Source of the DNA: Lentisphaeraceae bacterium
GTDB lineage: Bacteria > Verrucomicrobiota > Kiritimatiellia > RFP12 > DVOR01
Length of the DNA stretch: 31,365 bases
Reading direction: 5' to 3'
NCBI GenBank assembly: GCA_004555175.1
Contig: SFJE01000031.1
Location: 1-31,365 of the forward strand
Position 1 is the first letter of the stretch, and each line of letters begins with the position of its first letter. Made by a program: the position numbers and the translations under genes. Below are positions 14,791-21,421 of the stretch, in pieces. The notes beneath the pieces are model-generated. The model saw only the letters and a program-made list of their open reading frames with translations. It had not been told where the DNA came from and did not search any database.

Positions 14791-16167
14791 ATGTCTGCCC
14801 CCTTGCTTCCCTGTTGTGATTCGCGCCGGGTGACGCCGGGTTGCGCCTTCTTTGCCATTCCCGGCACGCACGAGGACGGCCAGAAGTATATTGCCCAGGC
14901 GCGGGCCAAGGGGGCGGCGGTGATTATCGGCGCTTGCCCGGGATGCGACCGCGTGGTGGATAATCCGCGCGAAGCCTTTGCCGAGGCCTGCGCCGACTTC
15001 TGCGCTCGCCCCTCCGAGCAGCTCCTCCTCTGCGGCATTACCGGCACCAATGGCAAGACCACCACGGCCTGGCTTCTGCGCGATATGCTCGCCCAGGGCG
15101 GACTACTCCCGGGGTTGCTCACCACGGTGGCCACCCAGTGGCCCGGCCATGATGCGCCGGCAGATCGCACCACGCCCGATGCGTTCACCCTCCAGCAGCT
15201 CCTCGCGCAGATGGTTCAGGCGCATTGCCGCGCGGCGGTGATGGAGGTTTCCAGTCACGCCATCGACCAAGCGCGGATTGGCTCGACCCGTTTTGCCCTC
15301 ACTGCCTTTACCAACCTCACGCAGGATCACCTGGACTACCATCACACGATGGAGGCCTACTTTGCCGTCAAGGCGCGGTTCTTCCTCGAGCACCTGGAGG
15401 CGCCGGCCGTTATCAACGCCGATGACCCCTATGGCGCGCGGCTGATTGCGTTGTTGCGCGAGCGCGGTCACCGCGCGCTCTATCCCTATTCGCCGGCAGC
15501 TGTAGCCCAACGCGCCCGCTTCTCTGCCGAGGGGATCGAGGCCGAGTTTACCCTAGGCGGCCGGCATCTCGCCTTCCACACTGCCCTCTGCGGACGCTAC
15601 AATCTCGCCAATCTCCTCTGCGCGGCCACGGCAGCCCATGCCTTGGGCGTTTGCCCCGAGGCAATTTTGGTGGCAATGAGCGCGGCAAAGCCCCGTTGGG
15701 GGCGTCTGGAGCCGGCCGCCCCGCGCGTCTTTGTGGACTACGCCCACACCGATGACGCCTTGGCGAACGTCCTCTCGACCCTGCGCGAGATGACTCCCGG
15801 GCGCCTGCTCTGTCTCTTTGGCTGTGGGGGCGATCGCGACCGCACCAAACGCCCGAAGATGGCTGCTGCGGTCGACCGCCTGGCCGATGTGCCGATTGTC
15901 ACCTCCGATAATCCGCGCACCGAGGATCCCTTGGCGATTATCGCCGATATTCTCCCCGGCTTCACGCGCCATACGCCCTTGGTGGTGCCCGACCGCCGCG
16001 AGGCCATCGCCCGCGCCCTTGCGCTGATGGGGCCCGAGGATACGCTTTTGATTGCAGGCAAGGGCCACGAAACCTACCAGGAAATCAAGGGCGTGCGCTA
16101 TCCCTTCTGCGATGCCGATGAGGTGCGCCACGCGCGAGGAAACCACAGAGAGGCGCAAAGAGAATAA
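14791..16167 (+). CDS. murE: UDP-MurNAc-L-Ala-D-Glu:meso-diaminopimelate ligase MurE
   Basis: MurE adds meso-diaminopimelate to the peptidoglycan precursor in the cytoplasm using ATP. The 458-residue protein shows the N-terminal DSRRVTPGCAFFAIPG motif, the ATP-binding loop TGTNGKTT (84-91), MEVSSHAIDQ, the carbamylated-lysine segment YFAVKARFF, and the DAP-recognition motif DNPR at 373-376. The DNPR motif points to diaminopimelate rather than lysine. It is slightly shorter than usual at the N-terminus. The start ATG 14791 is preceded by a weak GAGG; in-frame codons further upstream lie inside the lipoprotein gene. The last ten residues (about RGNHREAQRE) are encoded by an ACAAAG-family repeat and extend past the usual family end. 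No other mur gene is adjacent. Confidence 0.92.
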   Translation: MSAPLLPCCDSRRVTPGCAFFAIPGTHEDGQKYIAQARAKGAAVIIGACPGCDRVVDNPREAFAEACADFCARPSEQLLLCGITGTNGKTTTAWLLRDMLAQGGLLPGLLTTVATQWPGHDAPADRTTPDAFTLQQLLAQMVQAHCRAAVMEVSSHAIDQARIGSTRFALTAFTNLTQDHLDYHHTMEAYFAVKARFFLEHLEAPAVINADDPYGARLIALLRERGHRALYPYSPAAVAQRARFSAEGIEAEFTLGGRHLAFHTALCGRYNLANLLCAATAAHALGVCPEAILVAMSAAKPRWGRLEPAAPRVFVDYAHTDDALANVLSTLREMTPGRLLCLFGCGGDRDRTKRPKMAAAVDRLADVPIVTSDNPRTEDPLAIIADILPGFTRHTPLVVPDRREAIARALALMGPEDTLLIAGKGHETYQEIKGVRYPFCDADEVRHARGNHREAQRE

Positions 16168-16362
16168 AGAAGCACAGCGCACGCCGAAGGATGCCACGTG
16201 TTTTTATCAACCACAAAGAACACAAAGAAGCACAAAGGAAGGCACGCCGAGCACGCCGAAATAGGCCATGTGTTTTTATCAACCACAAAGAAACACAAAG
16301 AAACGCACGCCGAAATACACGCAGGCTTTAACCACAAAGGAACACAAAGAAACACAAAGGGA
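16136..16362 (+). repeat. ACAAAG-family repeat block, copy 2, with 72-bp tandem period
   Basis: ACCACAAAGAACACAAAG units recur with GCACGCCGA motifs. A longer unit beginning CCAYGTGTTTTTATCAACC appears at about 16194 and again 72 bp later. The block starts inside the end of murE and shares a 23-bp identity with 84-106. Translations are low-complexity Lys/His/Thr and not credible proteins. Confidence 0.85.
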
Positions 16363-16386
16363 AAGGTGCCCCCTGCCCCCCATTGG

Positions 16387-16483
16387 CGGGCCGCCTCCGG
16401 GATCTCCGGATAATCCGGATGATCCGGAATCTCCGGATGATCCGGCCTAGCGCGCCTCGGCCTTCACGCGAGCGATAGCGAGC
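16387..16483 (-). repeat. Composite element with CCGGA nonamers, copy 2 (inverted)
   Basis: The reverse complement reads GCTCGCTATCGCTCGC, GTGAAGGCCGAG, an 8-bp variable spacer, nonamers CCGGANNNT, and GGAGGCGGCCCG. That is the same order and length as 10146-10241, about 97 bp. The two copies are inverted relative to each other, with GH97, the sulfhydrylase, the lipoprotein and murE between them. Confidence 0.8.
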
Positions 16484-16516
16484 ACCTTGCACCAGGCCAC
16501 CCGAGCCGGGCGAGTT

Positions 16517-16546
16517 TTGACAGAAATGGGGGAAAGGCGCTATACT
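16517..16546 (+). promoter_or_regulatory. Sigma-70 promoter of ackA
   Basis: Perfect TTGACA (16517-16522) and TATACT (16541-16546) are 18 nt apart. The predicted transcript has a leader of roughly 33 nt with AAGGAG at 16573-16578 before ATG 16586. It may also drive the downstream glycosyltransferase to ParC genes. Confidence 0.8.
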
Positions 16547-16585
16547 GTGCGCACTTTACTCATCCCACAGTTAAGGAGTTGTAAG

Positions 16586-17794
16586 ATGGCAGTTCGGCAC
16601 GTTTTGGTTGTCAACGCGGGTAGCAGTTCGTTGAAGTTTATGCTCTTTGATATGGCCAACGAGCAGATGTTGGCGAAGGGGCAGGTTGAGCGTATTGGGA
16701 TTGGAAACTCGCTCTTTTCGTATACGAATGCGGCCTTTTCGGAGAAGCAGTCGCCCTGCGAGGCGCCGGACCACACGGCGGCGGTGCAGTTGGTCTGCAA
16801 TGCGTTGATTGACCCGGCGAAGGGGGCTTGCCTGAAGAGCCTGGATGAGATTGATGCGGTGGGTCACCGCGTGGTGCACGGCGGCGAGCGTTTCTCGGGC
16901 TCGGTGATTGTGACGCCGGAGGTGGTGGATGCGTTGACGGCGATGATTCCGCTGGCGCCGCTGCACAATCCGGCCGGGTTGCAGGGGATTGCCGGGTGCG
17001 AGAAGGTGTTGGCCAATGCCAAGCATGTGGCGGTCTTTGATACGGCCTTCCATCAGACGATGCCTGAAGAGAGCTATCTCTACGGTCTGCCCAAGGAGCT
17101 GCACGAGAAGTTGGGCGTGCGTAAGTATGGCTTCCACGGCACGAGCCACAAGTTTGTGACGCAGCGCGCGGCAGAGGTGTTGGGCAAGCCGTTGGATGAG
17201 GTGAACCTAGTGACTTGCCACCTGGGGAACGGCTCGTCGATTACGGCGGTGAAGGGGGGCAAGTGCTGGGATACATCGATGGGGATGACGCCGTTGGCTG
17301 GCGTGATGATGGGGACGCGCTCGGGCGATATTGACCCGGCGGTGGTGCTCTATTTGCTGAAGAATGGCTACACGGCCGAGCAGGTGGATGCGCTGATGAA
17401 CAAGCAGGGCGGCGTGTTGGCCCTGGGCGGTACGGGGTCGAGCGATATGCGCGATCTGTGCTCGGCGATTGTCGATGGCTCGGAGGCGGCGAAGACCGCG
17501 ATGGCGCGCTTGGTGCACTCGTATGCGATGTATGTGGGCGGCTATGTGGCCCTGCTTGGCCATGTGGATGCCATCATCCTCACCGGCGGCATCGGTGAGA
17601 ACTCTTGGGAGACGCGCGAAGCGTTCCTCAAGGCGATCTCTGGTCTGGGCATCACCTTTGATGCCGAGCTCAACCGCAAGGTTCGCGGGGTGGAGGCCAC
17701 GCTCTCGTTGGCCGATTCCAAGATTCCGGTCATCGTTCTGCCTACGAATGAAGAGCTGATGATCGCGCGCGAAACCTTCGCGCTCTTGGCCTAA
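16586..17794 (+). CDS. ackA: Acetate kinase
   Basis: AckA interconverts acetyl phosphate plus ADP with acetate plus ATP, the last step of acetate fermentation. The 402-residue protein matches the family throughout: VVNAGSSSLKFMLFD near the N-terminus, HRVVHGGERF, the KYGFHGTSHKFV and LGNGSSI nucleotide-site motifs, GVMMGTRSGDIDP, and TGGIGENSWETRE near the C-terminus. AAGGAG stands 7 bp before ATG 16586, so earlier in-frame Mets are unlikely. The gene has a near-perfect promoter, which suggests high expression and fits a fermentative lifestyle. No phosphotransacetylase gene is in the window. Confidence 0.96.
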   Translation: MAVRHVLVVNAGSSSLKFMLFDMANEQMLAKGQVERIGIGNSLFSYTNAAFSEKQSPCEAPDHTAAVQLVCNALIDPAKGACLKSLDEIDAVGHRVVHGGERFSGSVIVTPEVVDALTAMIPLAPLHNPAGLQGIAGCEKVLANAKHVAVFDTAFHQTMPEESYLYGLPKELHEKLGVRKYGFHGTSHKFVTQRAAEVLGKPLDEVNLVTCHLGNGSSITAVKGGKCWDTSMGMTPLAGVMMGTRSGDIDPAVVLYLLKNGYTAEQVDALMNKQGGVLALGGTGSSDMRDLCSAIVDGSEAAKTAMARLVHSYAMYVGGYVALLGHVDAIILTGGIGENSWETREAFLKAISGLGITFDAELNRKVRGVEATLSLADSKIPVIVLPTNEELMIARETFALLA

Positions 17795-17830
17795 TCTCGG
17801 CACGCCTGGAGGCGGGCGTGGCGCGCGCCC

Positions 17831-17883
17831 GGGAGGCAAACACCTCCTGGCGGCGCGTTTGCCTTCCGCCCCCTGGCGGAGGG
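17831..17883 (+). promoter_or_regulatory. Two mutually exclusive RNA hairpins covering the glycosyltransferase ribosome site
   Basis: Stem 1 pairs GGGAGGCAAAC (17831-17841) with GTTTGCCTTCC (17857-17867), 11 bp including one G-U. Stem 2 pairs 17862-17870 with 17875-17883 (9 bp, loop CCCT) and hides the Shine-Dalgarno GGAGGG at 17878-17883. The two stems share 17862-17867, so only one can form. A further hairpin CACGCC/GGCGTG lies at 17801-17820. Confidence 0.55.
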
Positions 17884-17887
17884 ATTT

Positions 17888-19033
17888 ATGCGGATCCTCT
17901 TCGACCTACGCACCTTTGACAAATTGCCGCGGACGGTCAGGCTCTACCTGGCTGCCGTGGTGGATAGTTTTCTGCCGGCGATGGCGCCGGGGGACGAGGT
18001 GACGGTGCTGATGGCGAAGGGGGGGCGGCGGCCCTTCCAGCAAATTGAACAGCAGTCAGTGGTCTATCTGGAGACCGAGCATTCGGCGCGGAGCGCGGCT
18101 GGGGCGTGGGAGCTCTTGGGGGTGGTGGCGCAGCGGGGGGTGGAGGTTTATTGTTCGGCCGATCCGCTGATGCGGCCGCCGGCGCCGGTGAAGGGGCGCG
18201 CGGTGAAGGTGATCTTTGCGGTGGAGGAGTTGCAGCACTTTTTGGGGGCGCGGCGCTTTTCGTGGGGCGAGCGGTTGCGGTGGCACTTTGTGGCGCGTCC
18301 GCGGCTGTTGGCAGCCGATGCGCTCATCTGCCCGAGCCACGCGCTGGCGGTTCGGTTGATTGCCAATGCGGGGTGGGGGGCTCGGCGGCGGACGCGGGTG
18401 ATTGTCAATGGGGTGCATCCCATCTTCCGGCGGTATCGCGAGGAGGAGGTGCTGGCGGTGCGGCGGCGGTGGTTGGTGCCGCGGCGGTATGTGCTGATGG
18501 TGGAGACGGCGGGGACGGCAGATTGTCTAGAGGTGCCGTTGCGGGCGTTGGCGCAGAATGAAGAGGTCTCCTCGGTCACTTGCATTGTGGTGGGGCGCAA
18601 GGAGTTGCCGGCGGCGTTGCGAGAGGTGGTGCGCGCGTGCCACCTGGAGGGCATGGTGCGCTTTTTGCCGATTGACGAGGTGCCGGCGGTGGATTTGGCT
18701 GCGTTGATGAGCGGGGCGGTGGCGCTCTTTGAGCCGGTGCGCGAGACGGACTTCCGTCCAACGATTGCGCAGGCGCTGGTGTGTGGTGCGCCGGTGATTT
18801 GTGCGGCGGGGGCCTCGAACAAGGAACTCTTTGGGAATGCTGTGCTGCGCGTGCACCCCACCGATCCGGCGGAGTGGGCGAAGGCCTTTTCGGCGGTCAC
18901 GCTCTCGACGGCACTCTGTGAGCGGTTGGCTCGGCGGGCACAGGCGCAGATGGCCGAGCGGACCTGGACGGCCACGGCCAAGGCGCTCTTTGCCGTGGGG
19001 CGGGAGTTGTGCGCGGCGGAGGCACAGGCGTGA
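17888..19033 (+). CDS. GT4-like glycosyltransferase
   Basis: The 381-residue protein resembles GT-B fold, family 4 retaining glycosyltransferases that build cell-surface glycans. Seen in the sequence are an N-terminal MRILFDLR strand, ALICPSHALAVRLIANAG (the usual SxxxA motif of the N-domain), VIVNGVHPIFRRY ending that domain, and the C-domain YVLMVETAG and FRPTIAQALVCGAPVICAAG. The last is a diverged form of the nucleotide-sugar site, in which the first Glu of the usual EX7E pair is shifted (EPVRETDF), so the acceptor and donor cannot be predicted. GGAGGG lies 4 bp before the ATG and can be masked by a hairpin. Its stop overlaps the TadA start as GTGA. Confidence 0.75.
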   Translation: MRILFDLRTFDKLPRTVRLYLAAVVDSFLPAMAPGDEVTVLMAKGGRRPFQQIEQQSVVYLETEHSARSAAGAWELLGVVAQRGVEVYCSADPLMRPPAPVKGRAVKVIFAVEELQHFLGARRFSWGERLRWHFVARPRLLAADALICPSHALAVRLIANAGWGARRRTRVIVNGVHPIFRRYREEEVLAVRRRWLVPRRYVLMVETAGTADCLEVPLRALAQNEEVSSVTCIVVGRKELPAALREVVRACHLEGMVRFLPIDEVPAVDLAALMSGAVALFEPVRETDFRPTIAQALVCGAPVICAAGASNKELFGNAVLRVHPTDPAEWAKAFSAVTLSTALCERLARRAQAQMAERTWTATAKALFAVGRELCAAEAQA

Positions 19034-19566
19034 CCGAAGGCGAGCGGCGCTTCCACGAGCACTTTATGCGCCTAGCGATGCGCGAGGCGGAGGCCTCGGC
19101 GGTTGCCGGCGAGGTGCCGTGCGGGTGCGTGATTGTGCAGTTGCCGGAGGGGTGTTTGGAGCCGGGGGTGGCCAAGCCGCGGCCGATTGAGGATATTTTG
19201 GCCGCGCGCGTCATTGCTCGGGGGCACAACCAGACCGAGCAATTGCGCGACCCAACGGCCCACGCCGAGATGATTGCGATTACGGCTGCGGCCGAGGCGG
19301 TGGGCGATTGGCGGCTGGGGCGCGTGGCGGTCTACGTCACCAAAGAGCCGTGCCCGATGTGCGCGGGGGCGTTGGTGTGGGCGCGTCCGGCGATGGTGGT
19401 GTGGGGGCTGAACGATTTGGAGCGCGGAGGAGAGGGCGCTTTTGGTATACTCTCCAGCGACCGGCTTAACCACCGCCCCAGGTTGCTCCCTGGCATCCTA
19501 GAGGAGGCGTGCCGGGCGCAGTTTACGGACTTTTTCAGCGAACGCAGGAAGGAAAACCGCCGATGA
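19030..19566 (+). CDS. tadA: tRNA-specific adenosine deaminase TadA (with an insertion)
   Basis: TadA deaminates A34 to inosine in the tRNA-Arg anticodon. The 178-residue protein shows the zinc deaminase motifs: His78 and the proton shuttle Glu80 in DPTAHAEM, and Cys108 and Cys111 in EPCPMCAGALVWA. I chose GTG 19030 because it overlaps the previous stop as GTGA and has GGAGG upstream; this removes seven residues from the longer ATG form. Between CVIVQ and VIARGHN there is an extra loop of about 22 residues (38-59) absent from typical TadA proteins. A related guanine or cytidine deaminase role is possible but less likely. Its stop overlaps the next ATG by ATGA. Confidence 0.85.
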   Translation: MTEGERRFHEHFMRLAMREAEASAVAGEVPCGCVIVQLPEGCLEPGVAKPRPIEDILAARVIARGHNQTEQLRDPTAHAEMIAITAAAEAVGDWRLGRVAVYVTKEPCPMCAGALVWARPAMVVWGLNDLERGGEGAFGILSSDRLNHRPRLLPGILEEACRAQFTDFFSERRKENRR

Positions 19567-21401
19567 AACGAATGACTTGGATGCTCTGTGCGTGGATTTG
19601 CGCGTGGGCCGTGGCCGCCCGCGCCGAGCGGTTGCCTGGGCCGGACTATCGTGAGGGGCCCGACCCCGATGCGTCGCCCTATGCCCAGCCGGGCGGGACG
19701 TTGAACTACGCCGGGCACAATCCGCCCAAGAGTCTCAATGCCTACTTGGATAACAACACCTTCTCGATGATGATCTTCGGGATGCTCTATCCCACGATGT
19801 TGGCGATCGACAGCCGCACGGGCGACTACGGGCCGAGCCTGGCCGATTGGTGGGAGATTAGCGACGACAAGCTCTCCTACACCTTCCACATCGACCCGCG
19901 CGCGAAGTGGAGCGATGGCTCGCCGGTTACCGCGCACGATGTTAAGGCCACCTTTGATGCCGTGATGGCCCCCAAGAGCCTCTCGGGCCAGTATAAGGTC
20001 CTCTTTGCCGCGTTGGAGAGCCCCGAGGTGATCGACGCGCAGACCATTCGCTTTCCCTGCAAGGAGGTCCATTGGCGCAACCTCAATTGCCTGGGCGGCT
20101 CGCTCAACATTATGCCCAAGAAGTTGTTGGACGCCGCCAAGGAGAAGTGCCGCCGCGAAGGGAAGGATGAGGCGCTCTACTTCAACGAAATCAACTTCGA
20201 CCTGCCGATTGTCGGCGGTCCGTATGTCATCGCCGAGCACAAGGAAGGCCTGAGCATTACGCTCAAGCGGCGGCCGGATTGGTGGTGCTTCTCCACCCCG
20301 GGTGGGCGCGGCGTTTATAACTTCGACCAGATTAAGATCCGCTTCTTTATGGACCAGAACAACGCCTACGAGGCCTTCAAGAAGGGCGATGTGGATGTCT
20401 TTGCGGTCTATTCCGCGCGGGTTTGGAACACCGAGAGCGTGGGCGAGCGTTTTGAGAAGAACTGGGTGGTCAAGCAGAATGTGCACAACCACGAGCCGAT
20501 TGGCTTTCAGGGGCTAGTGATGAATATGCGCCGCGCGCCCTACGATGACCTGCGTGTGCGCAAGGCCCTGACCCACCTCTTCGACCGCCGCCGAATGGTG
20601 CGCGACTTGATGTACAACGCCTACTTTATGATCCGCTCCTACTGCTCGGATCTCTACGACGCCAGCCACCCCTGCGAGACCCCGCTCTTTGAGTACGACC
20701 CCGATGAGGCGATGAAACTCTTCACCGAAGCCGGCTTCCAGATCAACCCGCAGACCGGCAAGCTCGAGCGCGACGGTCAGCCCTTCGTGGTGCGCATCCT
20801 CACCCGCTCGGCCAACGATGCCACCTATCTGGCGCTCTACAAGGAGTCGCTCGACCGCCTGGGCATTGGGCTGGAGATCACGCAGAAGGACTTTGCCACC
20901 TGGATGCGCGAGGTGGGCAATTACAACTTCGACATCACCGTCTCGGCCTTCTCCGGCTCGCTCTTCCGCGACCCCGAGGCGATGTGGAGTTCGCGCTATG
21001 TCGATGAGCCCAACGGCGTCAACCACTCGGGCTTTAAGAATGCCAAGGTCGACGCGCTCATCGAGGCGCAGAAGACCGAGTTTTCCGCCGCCAAGCGCAA
21101 CGAGATTATGCGCGAAATTGACCAGGAGATCACCCACACCGTGCCCTACATTCTCTCTTGGAACACCGACTCCACCCGCCTGCTCTACTGGAACAAGTTC
21201 GGCACCCCCAACTCCATCCTCGGCAAGTATGGCGATGAGCTCTCCGTGCCGACCTATTGGTGGTTTGATGCCGACTCCGCCCGCGAACTCGAGCAGGCGA
21301 TGCAGGAGAAGCTTCCCCTCCCTGGCCGCACCCTTGAGGTCTACTACGACGAGGTCACCGAGCCCGCCCACACCCCCGGCGATGGCTGCCAGAGCCACTA
21401 G
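19563..21401 (+). CDS. Extracellular solute-binding protein, family 5 (YejA-like)
   Basis: This is the periplasmic binding component of a peptide-type ABC importer. It has 612 residues with a clear signal peptide cut after AARA (residue 21). SBP_bac_5 features follow: GGTLNYAGHNPPKSLN, LADWWEISDDKLSYTFHID, KWSDGSPVTAHDVKATFDA, a central YVIAEHKEG and RRPDWW, and FDRRRMVRDLMYNAYF. The NNAYEAFKKGDVDVF and ARVWNTE segments recall YejA of the microcin C/oligopeptide transporter. The ATG overlaps the TadA stop as ATGA and has AGGAAGGA upstream. The transporter's permease-like partner is encoded about 8.5 kb away on the other strand (29946-30983); whether they work together is an inference. parC follows after 20 bp. 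Confidence 0.87.
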   Translation: MKRMTWMLCAWICAWAVAARAERLPGPDYREGPDPDASPYAQPGGTLNYAGHNPPKSLNAYLDNNTFSMMIFGMLYPTMLAIDSRTGDYGPSLADWWEISDDKLSYTFHIDPRAKWSDGSPVTAHDVKATFDAVMAPKSLSGQYKVLFAALESPEVIDAQTIRFPCKEVHWRNLNCLGGSLNIMPKKLLDAAKEKCRREGKDEALYFNEINFDLPIVGGPYVIAEHKEGLSITLKRRPDWWCFSTPGGRGVYNFDQIKIRFFMDQNNAYEAFKKGDVDVFAVYSARVWNTESVGERFEKNWVVKQNVHNHEPIGFQGLVMNMRRAPYDDLRVRKALTHLFDRRRMVRDLMYNAYFMIRSYCSDLYDASHPCETPLFEYDPDEAMKLFTEAGFQINPQTGKLERDGQPFVVRILTRSANDATYLALYKESLDRLGIGLEITQKDFATWMREVGNYNFDITVSAFSGSLFRDPEAMWSSRYVDEPNGVNHSGFKNAKVDALIEAQKTEFSAAKRNEIMREIDQEITHTVPYILSWNTDSTRLLYWNKFGTPNSILGKYGDELSVPTYWWFDADSARELEQAMQEKLPLPGRTLEVYYDEVTEPAHTPGDGCQSH

Positions 21402-21421
21402 TCCCCGCGAAAGAAAGCCCC

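Noticed and set aside
16198..16450. Small proteins rich in Lys, Thr and His in the ACAAAG blocks (also 100-306)
   Set aside because: They are direct translations of nucleotide repeats, lack ribosome sites and domains, and all frames look alike.
16487..16585. Longer acetate kinase start
   Set aside because: It would begin upstream of the promoter TTGACA/TATACT, and AAGGAG marks ATG 16586.
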